Source of the DNA: Tessaracoccus sp. OH4464_COT-324
Lineage (GTDB): Bacteria > Actinomycetota > Actinomycetes > Propionibacteriales > Propionibacteriaceae
Length of the DNA: 64,000 nt
NCBI RefSeq assembly: GCF_003932855.1
Contig: NZ_RQYZ01000005.1
Coordinates: forward strand, 80,047 to 144,046
Direction of reading: 5' to 3'
Below, piece after piece: positions 7,426 to 16,361 of this stretch. A program made the position numbers and the translations under genes. The notes beneath the pieces were generated by a model, which was not told where the DNA came from, did not search any database, and saw only the letters and a list, made by a program, of their open reading frames with translations. Every line of letters starts with the position of its first letter. Position 1 is the stretch's first letter.

Positions 7426-9179
7426 GTCGAGATTCCAAGGAGAACACTAAGCGCCGGGTGGCCCTGCTGAGACTGGCCCCGGCGCTTAGGCCGTTCGCCG
7501 GGGTTTATTCGGTGGGCATCATCTTGGCGCTGGCGACGACGGCGCTGCACGTCTCGGTGCCGCTGCTCATCGGCCATGCGATCGACTCGCCTATCGCGTC
7601 GGGGGACATGCCTGGCCTGTTCGTGGTGGTGGCGGTGATCCTGGCGATCGTGATCGTGCGCGCGATCCTGGACTACTTTCGTCGTTACTGGTTGAGCCGA
7701 GCCTCCACCCGGATTCAGCATCGGCTGCGGCTGGAGCTGTTCGAGAAGTTGTTGTATCTGCCTCTGGCCGCGCACCGCCGCTGGGACAAGGGCCAGCTGA
7801 TCACCAGATTGAAGGGTGATCTGACCCGTATCCGCCAGTTCCTGAACGTCGGTCTCGTCGTGGCCCTGAGCAGCATCGCCCAGATAGTGCTCGTCTTTGC
7901 GGTCATCCTCGCGCGGCACTGGCCGCTGGCGCTCGTGGCGGCCGTCGTCACCGCGCTGCTCGCTTGGGCGCTGGCGGTGCTGCTCAGACGTGCGGCGAAG
8001 GCCAGCCGCGCAATGAGCGAGACCGCGGGTGAGATGACGACCATGGTGGAGGAGGCGTTGCAAGGCATCCGCACGGTCTGGGCCTTCGGGTACCAATCAA
8101 CCTTGTTCGCTGGTTTTGCGCAGGCGGCCGGGCGGCTGCGGGACATCGGGGTGTGGCGGATGCGGCTGTCGGCGGCGCTGTGGACAGTCATGGAACTCAT
8201 CCCGAGCATTCTGTTGATCGTCACGGTGGCAGTCGGCGGTCTGGCGGCGGCCGCCGGCCAGCTCACCGTCGGTGACGTGGTGGCTTTCCTCGCGCTGCTC
8301 ACCGCGTTGGCCGGCCCACTGGACACGCTCGGCTTCCTGGCCGACGGTGCAGTCAAGGCCGAAGTTGCCGCCCGTCGGCTCTTCGAAGTACTCGACGAGG
8401 AGGCCAGCCTGGCCCCCGGCGGGCGCAGGCTTGCCGAGGTACGTGGGCGCATCACCCTGAGCGACGTGGTCTTCCAACACGCCGACGCCGAGCGCCCCCT
8501 GCTTGACGGATTCAGCCTGGACATTCATCCGGGGGAGACGGTGGCCTTCGTCGGAGCGAACGGCAGCGGAAAGTCGTCGCTCGTCAGCCTGCTGCCGCGC
8601 CTGGAGGACGTCACGGCGGGCCGGATCGAGCTTGACGGCGTGGACGTGCGCGAGCTGCAACTCGACCAGGTGCGCTCCACCTTCGGGATCGCCTTTGACG
8701 ATCCGCTCCTGTTCTCGCACACGGTTCGCACCAACTTGACGTTCGGTCGGTCAGGGGCAACCGACGAGGAGCTCCGCGAGGCCCTCAGGATTGCGCGTGC
8801 CGAGTTCGTCCTCGACCTGCCCGACGGCCTTGAGACCCGAATTGGCGAGCAGGGCCTCACCCTCTCCGGTGGGCAGCGGCAGCGGATCGCATTGGCCCGC
8901 GCCATCGTCGCGCGCCCCAAGGTGCTCGTGCTCGACGACACCCTCTCCGCACTGGACATCCACACCGAACGCGAGGTGGAAGAGGCGCTCACGTCGGTGC
9001 TGACATCGGTCACGGGGCTGGTGATCTCGCACCGCGCCTCCACCGTCCAGCTCGCGCACCGAGTGGTGCTGATCTCCGAGGGGCGGGTAGGGGACGTCGG
9101 CACGCATGCCGAGCTGCTGGCTCGCTCCGCGGAGTATCGACAACTGATGTGCCTGGATGCGCAGGAGGCCCAGCCGTGA
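7422..9179 (+). CDS. ABC exporter half-transporter, subunit 1 (degenerate Walker B)
   Basis: A 585-residue half-transporter: six-helix membrane domain (residues about 25-320) followed by an ATPase domain. Walker A GANGSGKSS lies near residue 377 and the canonical signature LSGGQRQRIALARA near residue 484. The Walker B reads VLVLDDT, so the catalytic Glu is replaced by Asp506, and the H-loop is SHR. This is the classic degenerate-site half of heterodimeric exporters such as TM287/288. The GTG start overlaps the upstream stop (GTGA). The next gene overlaps its own stop in the same way, and is its likely partner. The substrate is unknown. Confidence 0.88.
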   Translation: MSRDSKENTKRRVALLRLAPALRPFAGVYSVGIILALATTALHVSVPLLIGHAIDSPIASGDMPGLFVVVAVILAIVIVRAILDYFRRYWLSRASTRIQHRLRLELFEKLLYLPLAAHRRWDKGQLITRLKGDLTRIRQFLNVGLVVALSSIAQIVLVFAVILARHWPLALVAAVVTALLAWALAVLLRRAAKASRAMSETAGEMTTMVEEALQGIRTVWAFGYQSTLFAGFAQAAGRLRDIGVWRMRLSAALWTVMELIPSILLIVTVAVGGLAAAAGQLTVGDVVAFLALLTALAGPLDTLGFLADGAVKAEVAARRLFEVLDEEASLAPGGRRLAEVRGRITLSDVVFQHADAERPLLDGFSLDIHPGETVAFVGANGSGKSSLVSLLPRLEDVTAGRIELDGVDVRELQLDQVRSTFGIAFDDPLLFSHTVRTNLTFGRSGATDEELREALRIARAEFVLDLPDGLETRIGEQGLTLSGGQRQRIALARAIVARPKVLVLDDTLSALDIHTEREVEEALTSVLTSVTGLVISHRASTVQLAHRVVLISEGRVGDVGTHAELLARSAEYRQLMCLDAQEAQP

Positions 9180-10945
9180 GCGGTGAGCGCGACGCGCAGA
9201 CCACCGACGCCGACCGCGCGGCCGGTCGGCGGCTGCTGCGGGAACTAGCGTGGCCCCACCGGCGCGCACTAGCTGGGTATGTGCTGGTCTCGGCGGTGGA
9301 AACGGGCGCCGGGCTGGCGGTGCCCTACCTGACCAGCCAGGTGCTGGATGAGGGTATCCCGCAGGCCGCAGCCGGCCTGGTTGGCGTGCTATTCGGACTG
9401 CTGGTGGCGCTGGGGGCGGCGGCAGCAGTGCAGGGTTTGTGCCGGTTCGTGTTCGTCGCCGGCACGGGACGGATCGGTAACGACATGTTGCGCGAGCTGC
9501 GCTCGCGACTGTTCCACCACCTGTTGTGGCTGCCGGTGGGTTTCCACGATCGATACAGCTCCGGGCGGGCGGTGTCGAGGATGACCTCCGACGTCGAGAG
9601 CTTAGAGGACCTGACTTTCGATGGTGTGGACGTCATCACTAACGCGGTCCTGCTGTCGCTCGGCACGTTGGGCCTGCTGTTCTGGCTGGACTGGCGGCTG
9701 GCGCTGGTGGTGCTCGCCGTGCTGCCGGTGGCGGGGCTGGTGGCCCGCTGGTTTGGGCGCGCCACCACGCGCGAGGCACGCCGCATCAGCAGCCGGGCGG
9801 CGGAGGTCATCGTGAGTTTCTCGGAGACGATCGGTGGATTGAAGGCGGTGCAGGCCTTCCGTAGGGAGGAGACGCGGCGCGAGGACTTCCAGCGGGCGTC
9901 GCAGGAGCTGCTGGATGCTGAGTTGGGCAGGCTGCGAGTGGACAGCATCGCCAGCCCGGCGATCCAGCTGGCGGGCAACGTGGGCGTCACGCTGGTGCTG
10001 TTGGCCGGTGGAATCTTCGCGGCCTCGGGATCGCTGAGCGTTGGCGTGCTGGCCGCGTTCGTGTTGGCGGTCCGCCAGCTGTTCAACCCGCTCTCGGAAG
10101 TGGGATATTTCGTCGCGCTCATCCACGCGACGCTGGCAGGGCTGGAAAAGATCGCGACCGTCCTCGCCGAGCCTTCGCCCGCCGACGACGGGATCACGCT
10201 GCCGGGTAGGGTCTCCGGGGCCGTGCGCTTCCAAGGGGTGAGCTTCGGCTACGGCCAGCAACCCGTGCTCAGCGATTTCTCGCTCAGTATCCCAGCCGGG
10301 CAGCGGGTGGCACTCGTGGGCGCCACCGGCGCGGGCAAGAGCACGGTGGTGAAACTGCTCACCCGCTTCTATCGGGCGGACTCGGGCCAGATTCTGCTCG
10401 ACGATCACCCGCTCGACACGCTCGCGGAGGAGACGCTGCGCAGGCAGGTTGCGATGGTGACGCAGGAAACGTTCCTGTTCTCCGGCAGCGTCGCTGACAA
10501 CATCGCGCTCGGCCGGCCCGACGCCAGCCGGGCCGAGGTGGAGGAAGCGGCGCGGCTCGTCGGGGTGGAGCCGCTGATTCGGCAGTTACCGAACGGCTAC
10601 GACACCCAGCTTGGGTCGCGCGGAGGGCGGCTGTCCGCAGGCGAGCGGCAGCTGGTGGCGCTGGCACGGGTACTGCTCGCCGATCCGCCGGTGGTGGTAC
10701 TCGACGAAGCCACCAGCTCCCTGGACATCCCCAGCGAGCGGCGGGTGCAGGCGGCGATGGCTGCCGCGCTGGCCGGGCGCACCGCAGTCATCATCGCGCA
10801 TCGACTCACCACCGTGCAGTCCGCCGACCGGGTGTTGGTCCTTGACGGTGGGCGAATCGTCGAGGATGGGGCACCCGCAGAGCTGCTCATCGGCGGCGGG
10901 CACTACTCCGGCCTGCACCGTGCCTGGCTTGCCTCCCTGGCGTGA
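9176..10945 (+). CDS. ABC exporter half-transporter, subunit 2 (catalytic Walker B)
   Basis: A 589-residue half-transporter with six membrane helices (residues about 30-310) and an ATPase domain. Walker A is GATGAGKST (about residue 383), the Walker B VVVLDEATSSLD has the intact catalytic Glu511, and the H-loop is AHR. Its ABC signature is the non-canonical LSAGERQ. It therefore complements subunit 1: the hydrolytic site would use this subunit's Walker A/B with the LSGGQ of subunit 1. GTG at 9176 overlaps the upstream TGA. The stop is 17 bp from a convergent methyltransferase gene. Confidence 0.88.
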   Translation: MSGERDAQTTDADRAAGRRLLRELAWPHRRALAGYVLVSAVETGAGLAVPYLTSQVLDEGIPQAAAGLVGVLFGLLVALGAAAAVQGLCRFVFVAGTGRIGNDMLRELRSRLFHHLLWLPVGFHDRYSSGRAVSRMTSDVESLEDLTFDGVDVITNAVLLSLGTLGLLFWLDWRLALVVLAVLPVAGLVARWFGRATTREARRISSRAAEVIVSFSETIGGLKAVQAFRREETRREDFQRASQELLDAELGRLRVDSIASPAIQLAGNVGVTLVLLAGGIFAASGSLSVGVLAAFVLAVRQLFNPLSEVGYFVALIHATLAGLEKIATVLAEPSPADDGITLPGRVSGAVRFQGVSFGYGQQPVLSDFSLSIPAGQRVALVGATGAGKSTVVKLLTRFYRADSGQILLDDHPLDTLAEETLRRQVAMVTQETFLFSGSVADNIALGRPDASRAEVEEAARLVGVEPLIRQLPNGYDTQLGSRGGRLSAGERQLVALARVLLADPPVVVLDEATSSLDIPSERRVQAAMAAALAGRTAVIIAHRLTTVQSADRVLVLDGGRIVEDGAPAELLIGGGHYSGLHRAWLASLA

Positions 10946-10962
10946 CTGGTGGACGGTGTCGA

Positions 10963-11637
10963 TCACGTGCCTCGTCTGAGCAGGAGGTTCACGTAAGGGC
11001 GCTCGACCAGGTGCCCGTGCTCGCTGACCGCCAGGTCGCGCTCATCCGACTTGGCCAGGAAGTCAAGCGGGAGTCCGGCCCGTTCGACCCAGCTGAGCAC
11101 ATCGTCGGCGTCCAAGATGCGGAAGCCGTGGCGGGTGAAGGACAGGGAGCGCATGAAATGGCTCTCCGCGAAGCTCAGGCACAGTAGCCCTCCGGGGCGC
11201 AGCACGCGAGCGAACTCGCCGAGCGTGGCCTGGGGATCATTCCAGAAGTAGGCGGTGTTCACGCTGAGCGCACGGTCGAAGTGCGCGTCGGGCAGCGGGA
11301 ACACGTCTCCGGCACAGCACAGGAAGTCGGCTCGGCCTGCGGCGATGAAGGGCTGGTTGAAGGAGCGCGCCTCATCCACCATCGTCGGCGAGATCTCCAC
11401 ACCGGTGTAGCTGAGACCGGGGTGCTGGGAGAGCGTATAGCCCAGATGGCCGGCGCTGCCGCAGCCCTGTTCCAGGAGTCGGGGACGGTCGCAGGCCACG
11501 TCGGGCAGCCCCAACCCATCGAGCGCTGAGAGGATCATCGTCAGGTTGCGCAGGCCCATGGCCTGCCCGAAAGCGACGCCCGTCGCGCCCGACGGGCACC
11601 GCAGCTGCTCGGCTACCTCTTTGCTGCTTAACGCCAT
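10963..11637 (-). CDS. Class I SAM-dependent methyltransferase
   Basis: A 224-residue cytoplasmic methyltransferase. The SAM-binding motif I is RLLEQGCGSAGHLGY (about residues 53-67), an acidic residue follows in YTGVEIS, and motifs corresponding to II/III are FDRALSVNTAYFWND and RVLRPGGLLCLSF. It has the Methyltransf_11 layout, typical of small-molecule or lipid methylation. It stands alone between the ABC exporter genes and the damaged regulator, so the context does not identify a substrate. Confidence 0.75.
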   Translation of the reverse strand: MALSSKEVAEQLRCPSGATGVAFGQAMGLRNLTMILSALDGLGLPDVACDRPRLLEQGCGSAGHLGYTLSQHPGLSYTGVEISPTMVDEARSFNQPFIAAGRADFLCCAGDVFPLPDAHFDRALSVNTAYFWNDPQATLGEFARVLRPGGLLCLSFAESHFMRSLSFTRHGFRILDADDVLSWVERAGLPLDFLAKSDERDLAVSEHGHLVERPYVNLLLRRGT

Positions 11638-11781
11638 TCGGCAATCCTATGGCATGCTCCGGGCCCTGTTGGCGGGAAGACCCCGGGCGGGATTGGTCGG
11701 GCGGCCAGCAGCTTCCTTCCGCGCCCGATGTGCTGACCAGGAGGGGGAGCCGCATCACCCAAACCGGTACCGGCGCCGCGG

Positions 11782-12188
11782 CTACCTGCGCCAACCGGTG
11801 ACGACGCCGTTGCGGTAGGCGAGGATTACCAGCTGGGCGCGGCCGCGGGCGCCCAGCCGGCTGAGCAGCCGTGAAACGTAGCTTTTGATGGTCGCGGGAG
11901 AGAGCGTGAGCTGCTCGGCGAGTTCCGCGTTGCTCAGTCCCTGCGAGATGAGCCGCAGCAGCTCCAGGTCGCGGCTGGATAGGTCCTCGATCTCCTTGGC
12001 CGGCCGCTGTCCCGGTTCGTAGTTGGCCAGGACTCGCGTGATCAGGCTGGGCGACAGCATTGATTCACCGTGGTGCGCCTGTTGGATGGCGTGCGTGATC
12101 TCCCCGCGGGAACTAGTTTTCAGCAGGAACCCGGTGACCCCAGCGCGTAGCGCCTCGTGGAAGGTGGCGTCGTCCTCCAACGAGGTGG
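11782..12188 (-). pseudogene. LuxR/NarL response regulator, N-terminally truncated
   Basis: The C-terminal about 135 residues of a NarL-type response regulator. The end of the receiver domain is present (EALRAGVTGFLLK, containing the conserved Lys of the switch region), then a linker and a full LuxR helix-turn-helix (LSSRDLELLRLISQGLSNAEL ... IKSYVSRLLSRLGARG). The phosphoacceptor Asp and roughly the first 80 residues are absent. Similarity to the family fades at about 12186, exactly where an FtsX-like coding frame begins on the other strand. A TTG at 12180 could still initiate a receiver-less DNA-binding fragment. This looks like the product of a deletion. Confidence 0.75.
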
Positions 12189-13148
12189 GCGCCGCTGGCC
12201 GATCTGCGCGCGGACATCCAATTCTCGGCCGGCGCCGACGCGGTGCGCCAGCGGCTGGAGGCGGCGCTTCGGGCCGACGAGCGGCTCGGCAACGTCCGGG
12301 CGTTCAGCAAGGTGCTGTGCGAGGCCCGTGGGCCTCAGGGGTGGGAGAGTCTTCGGGTGGAGGTGGGCGACCATTCGGCGGGCGCCGTCGAGTTCCTGGC
12401 GGGGCGGCGGCCCGTGAGGGGAGAGATCGCACTGTCGGTGCTGAACGCGAATCGGTTTCAGGTATGGGTGGGGGACACTCTGCGGCTGCGTCGAGGCGGA
12501 GAGGAGGGCAGCGAGACCGTCTCCGGCATCTACCAGGACGTCACCAGCGGCGGACGGACGGCGAAGATGCCGGGCGGCGTTGAGGAGGGGGCGGTCGGCC
12601 ACATCATCTACGCGGATGTGCTCGACGGCGCAGACCCGGAGCTTCTCAGCCGGGAGTATGGCGCGCGGTTCCAGCGCGCGAGCATCGTCCCGATGCCGCA
12701 GTACGTGGCTGAGGCCCTGTCTCACGTGACCGAAGCGTTGCGCAGCGCGGCCTGGCTGTCGTTCGGGTTCGGTTTGTTGGTCGCTGGTCTCATCACCGTG
12801 CTTTTCCTGGGGCTGCGGTTGAGCAGGGAGCGGCGTCGCCTCGGTGCCCTCGCGGCGCTCGGCTTCTCCCGGCGGGAACTGGGCGCCCACGTTCGGCGCA
12901 AGGCCACCGTCATGGTTGCGGTGGGCACCATCGTCGGCACCCTGTTGGCCGCGACCGTCGGCGAGTTGTTGCTCAGCTGGGTGATTTCCGCGACCGGCAT
13001 CGGCCTGACGAGTCTGCGGCTCGTCCCGCAGCCGCTGCTGGTTCATGTCGGCTGCCCGGTTGCCCTGCTGGGGACTGGTTACCTCGCGGCGACCGTCGTC
13101 GCGGCGCGGCTGCGGCGCGGGGAGATCAGCGAGTGGCTGACCAAGTGA
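12189..13148 (+). pseudogene. FtsX/MacB-like ABC permease, N-terminally truncated
   Basis: The C-terminal about 320 residues of an FtsX-type permease. A soluble periplasmic-side segment comes first (from about ADLRADIQFSAGAD), then three membrane helices at roughly residues 175-200, 222-246 and 262-285 counted from the GTG at 12243. The N-terminal first helix and start are missing. The open frame runs back into the regulator remnant, where it no longer makes sense. A GTG at 12243 might give a 301-residue fragment, but no clear ribosome binding site precedes it. The C-terminus is intact and 11 bp from the cognate ATPase gene. Confidence 0.7.
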
Positions 13149-13159
13149 AAGGAGGCCGT

Positions 13160-13921
13160 ATGCCGGACGTGATGCTGGAGTGCACCGGAATCACCAAGAC
13201 ATGTCTGAACACCGACCCGCCGACGCAGGTGCTGCACGGCGTGGATCTGCGGGTGGCCGAGGGTGAGTTCGTGGTCATCATGGGGGCCTCGGGCTCGGGG
13301 AAGTCGACGCTGCTCCACACCATCAGTGGCATGGATCGCCCGACGACGGGGCAAGTTCGGCTAGAGGGCCGGGAATTGACGAGCCTCGGGGACGACGAGA
13401 TGAGCCGCGTGCGGCTGACCCGCATGGGCTTCGTCTTCCAGCAGGCCTACTTCCTGCCGAACCTGAACATCCGTGACAACGTCCTGCTGCCGGCGCTCAA
13501 GGCGGCGCCGAAGCAGACGGAGGCCGTGGTAGCCCGCGTTGACGCGCTGCTCGAACAGTTCGGCATCGCGCACGTCAAGAGGCAGGGCATAACGGAAGTT
13601 TCCGGCGGGCAACTCCAACGCGCCTCGCTTTGCCGGGCGTTGGCGGGGGAGCCGGTCATCGTGTTCGCCGACGAGCCGACCGGGGCGTTGAATAGCTCCA
13701 TGTCTGCGGAAGTGATGGACGCGCTGTCCGGCATCCACGCCGAGGGCCGCACGGTCGTCATGGTGACCCATGACCCGGCGTGCGCAGCCCGGGCGGATCG
13801 GGTGGTGTACCTTGGCGACGGGCTCCTCGTTGACTCCTGCTGCCTGGGAAGATGGCGCCGGGCCGACGCCGCCCGCCGGGAGGATGAGCTTCTCGCCTGG
13901 CTGCGGGGGCTTGGCTTCTGA
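13160..13921 (+). CDS. MacB/LolD-type ABC transporter ATP-binding protein
   Basis: A 253-residue ATPase of the LolD/MacB class that partners FtsX-like permeases. Walker A is GASGSGKST (about residue 42), the Q-loop is FVFQQAYFLPNLNI, the signature is VSGGQLQRASLCRAL, the Walker B is VIVFADEPTGALN and the H-loop is VTHD. AAAGGAGG sits 7 bp before the ATG at 13160. The protein itself appears intact, yet its permease is decapitated, so the transporter is probably non-functional or rescued by another permease. The C-terminal 25 residues are atypical (Trp/Arg-rich). Confidence 0.85.
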   Translation: MPDVMLECTGITKTCLNTDPPTQVLHGVDLRVAEGEFVVIMGASGSGKSTLLHTISGMDRPTTGQVRLEGRELTSLGDDEMSRVRLTRMGFVFQQAYFLPNLNIRDNVLLPALKAAPKQTEAVVARVDALLEQFGIAHVKRQGITEVSGGQLQRASLCRALAGEPVIVFADEPTGALNSSMSAEVMDALSGIHAEGRTVVMVTHDPACAARADRVVYLGDGLLVDSCCLGRWRRADAARREDELLAWLRGLGF

Positions 13922-14032
13922 GCGGCAGGGAGGGAACCGAGCGGCCTTTTCTCTATCCGCGTCCGGCGCTACATGACCTACACGGTGCCGAAAGCGACAC
14001 GGCTTGGGCCTGTGTCGGTGAGGAGGAAGAAG

Positions 14033-14884
14033 ATGGCCTTTCAGACCTTCTTGGCTGCTGGCCAGAGACACTCCGTGGCGCGGCTGGCGGACGGGAGGGT
14101 GATCGCTGCGGGGGCAAACACCTGCGGCGAGTGCTCGACGGGCCAGTGGCGGGACGTTGTGGCGGTGGCGACAGCCAATGTGCACGTGGCTCGCAACACC
14201 GGCCGGGCTCATACCTTGGGGCTTCGAGCCGACGGGACGGTGCTGGCAGCAGGCTGGGACGAGGCCGGGCAGTGCGCGGTTCAGGGTTGGCGGGACGTTG
14301 TCGGAATTGCGGCCGGTTGGCGGTTCAGCGTCGGGCTGCGCGGCGATGGAACGCTGGTGACGGCTGGGCGGGGTACCGAAGGACAGCTCGATGTCGCGCA
14401 GTGGCGCGACGTGGTTGCTGTCAGCTGCGGCGATTGGCACACGGTGGCGCTGTTCGGTGATGGCACGGCGGGCGCCACCGGTAGTAACGCGATGGGCCAG
14501 TGCGCGGTCGATTCTTGGGGAGAGATGCGCTGCGTCGCGGCCGGATACCTGCACACCCTGGGCCTGACCCGGCAAGGTCGGGTGCGGGTGGTCGGCCCTG
14601 CGGAGTTCTGGGCCGGTAGCGAGGAATGGACCGACGTGGTGGCGGTCGCGGCGGGCAGCTATCACAGCGTCGGGTTGACCGCCCGAGGCGACGTGGTGGC
14701 GGTCGGGCGCTCGGACTTTGGTCAGTGCGCGGTGGGTGAGTGGTGTGACATCATCGCGGTGGCGGCAGGGGCGCTTCACACTCTGGGACTGCGCGCTGAC
14801 GGAAAAGTTCTGAGTGCAGGAAGCGACGAGTATGGCCAAAGGCAGGTTGGCTCGTGGCAGCTTGCCGCTCTGTGTGCGCGTTGA
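14033..14884 (+). CDS. RCC1-repeat beta-propeller protein
   Basis: A 283-residue protein made almost wholly of about seven repeats of 36-40 residues, each with the pattern H--GL--DG-V-A-G----GQC-V--W-DVVAVAAG. These are RCC1/BNR-like blades that should close a seven-bladed propeller. Several blades share Cys in GQCAV. No signal peptide or membrane segment is visible, so it is probably cytoplasmic and acts by binding another protein. AGGAGGAAGAAG precedes the ATG at 14033; an in-frame start 20 codons earlier has no such site. The upstream 110 bp (13922-14032) show nothing else. The function is unknown. Confidence 0.75.
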   Translation: MAFQTFLAAGQRHSVARLADGRVIAAGANTCGECSTGQWRDVVAVATANVHVARNTGRAHTLGLRADGTVLAAGWDEAGQCAVQGWRDVVGIAAGWRFSVGLRGDGTLVTAGRGTEGQLDVAQWRDVVAVSCGDWHTVALFGDGTAGATGSNAMGQCAVDSWGEMRCVAAGYLHTLGLTRQGRVRVVGPAEFWAGSEEWTDVVAVAAGSYHSVGLTARGDVVAVGRSDFGQCAVGEWCDIIAVAAGALHTLGLRADGKVLSAGSDEYGQRQVGSWQLAALCAR

Positions 14885-14970
14885 GTCGTTGGGTTTCGCT
14901 AGAGCGCCTGCGGCGGAGACGGTTGCTCTTCGGCCGCCTGTGCGGCGCGGCGCAGGGGAACTGGGTGAAG

Positions 14971-15057
14971 AACCCGACGATCCGACCTGCTGTATATCTC
15001 AGTCCGGAGGGGGACTGGTTTCTCTCACGGGACGCGGTGGGTCTCCAGCCAGGAACG
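14971..15057 (+). other. Possible remnant of an Hsp70-like N-terminal segment
   Basis: The + frame here encodes NPTIRPAVYLSPEGDWFLSR and then DAVGLQPGT. It resembles the segment after the first beta strands of actinobacterial Hsp70/DnaK-like proteins (S-T-PSAVYL--DG--LVGRDA---). There is no start, no phosphate-binding N-terminus, and no continuation past about 15100. The stretch 14885-15024 otherwise holds no gene. It may be chance, or the scar of a gene that once accompanied the neighbours. Confidence 0.2.
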
Positions 15058-16245
15058 CGCCGCTTCCCGGGCCTGGGCGCTGAGCGTAGGCAGCGTGGCG
15101 TCTAACACAGTTCTCGTCTGCTCGGGCGAGCAGAGCTCCGCCAGGAGGTCCAGGGCCTCTGGCAGCGTGCCAGCGGTGCACTCCGGGAGCAGCCTGCGTG
15201 CATGTTGAGCGCCGCGACGGCGGTGCAGCTCGTTCGGCGACAGCCTGGTCAGCGCGTGCAGCAGGCGCAGCTTTGTCGCGGTGCCCTGCGGCTGTGCTAG
15301 GTGGTTGAGCAGCGCGTCTCCCGCGGCGAGTCGTTGATCCGGTGCGGGATCCAGCCGGAGCAGCGCTTTGACGCAGACGGGGGAGCGTTGCGCGGAGTAG
15401 TCGCGGATGGCCCGAACTACAGCAGCGCGCGCCTCCGCTAGCTCCTGTGCTGTCGGCATCAGGTGGATGAAGGCGGACGCGCAGGCCGCGGAGGCGTCGG
15501 GGTCGTCGGCAAGGTAGCCGCCGACGACCGCCCGTGCTTGCCGCATCTCCTTCTTGGTCGGTCGAAGACGCAGCAGGGTGCGAGCGCACTGCGCAGCGTG
15601 GCGTCCGGTGGATTCATCGAGGACGCGCAGCAGGGCGGCTCGTGCCTCGACCTGCTCGGCGCGGGTCGGGCGGAGGAGAGCGAGCGCATCGGCGCAAATC
15701 CGTGTGTGCCAGGCGTCGGCGCGTAGCTGCGCCAGCAGAGCCGCCCGGGCTAGCGCCAGTTCCTTGGGCCTTGGGCGATTGCCGGCCAACGCTCGGGCGC
15801 ATTCCGCTGCCGCCCGAGCATCAGCGGCGACAACGTGTGCCAGCAGTGCGGCACGCGCGACGGCGAGCACATCGTCGGTGGGGCTCAGATGGGGCAGCGC
15901 GCGTGCGAACTTCGCCGCATCCCAGGCGCCCGCGACAGCGAGGCGATCTACAACTGTCGTCCTCGCCAGCGTTTCCTCCTCTGGGGTGGGACCGAGCCGT
16001 GCGAGGGTTTGAGCCAGGCGAGCGACGTGGCGAGGCTGCGCGGCGCCCAACTGGCCGAGCAGTACCGTGCGACCCAGCGACAGGTCATCCGGCTCGGGCC
16101 CCAGCCGGGTCAGCAGCCGGGCCAGGAAAACCACTTCCCACGGGCGTGGGGTGGTGGCCAGTCGATCTACTACTAGGATGCGAGCCTCGGAATCGGACAC
16201 GGGGGCGGGGCCACTCGCGTGGCCGAAAGCATCGTGACCGAACAC
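15025..16245 (-). CDS. Alpha-solenoid protein of about ten 36-residue repeats
   Basis: A 406-residue protein. After about 30 residues it consists of about ten tandem two-helix units of 34-38 residues with the consensus ARAL-RL-PT--E---ARAALL--L. Examples are LAQTLARLGPTPEEETLART and CARTLLRLRPTKKEMRQARA. Similar repeats, from memory, form the C-terminal sensor arms of actinobacterial NACHT/STAND NTPases, but no NTPase domain is present here. The GTG at 16245 has AAGGAGGAG upstream, a strong site, so it looks like an expressed stand-alone gene rather than a random frame. No signal peptide. The role is unknown; a protein-protein scaffold is likely. Confidence 0.65.
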   Translation of the reverse strand: MFGHDAFGHASGPAPVSDSEARILVVDRLATTPRPWEVVFLARLLTRLGPEPDDLSLGRTVLLGQLGAAQPRHVARLAQTLARLGPTPEEETLARTTVVDRLAVAGAWDAAKFARALPHLSPTDDVLAVARAALLAHVVAADARAAAECARALAGNRPRPKELALARAALLAQLRADAWHTRICADALALLRPTRAEQVEARAALLRVLDESTGRHAAQCARTLLRLRPTKKEMRQARAVVGGYLADDPDASAACASAFIHLMPTAQELAEARAAVVRAIRDYSAQRSPVCVKALLRLDPAPDQRLAAGDALLNHLAQPQGTATKLRLLHALTRLSPNELHRRRGAQHARRLLPECTAGTLPEALDLLAELCSPEQTRTVLDATLPTLSAQAREAARSWLETHRVP

Positions 16246-16361
16246 AGCTCCTCCTTCGCGGCTGTTCCTTCAAAGTATGACAAGGAGCTGGCCGGGATAC
16301 ACGAAACCCCTGGTCGGTCAGCGGGCACATCCATGAGGGGTTACGTCCGATCGAGTGGAAG

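Noticed and set aside
13361..14839. 492-residue minus-strand frame over the ABC ATPase and RCC1 genes
   Set aside because: Repetitive HRRHH composition mirrors the RCC1 repeats; no independent support.
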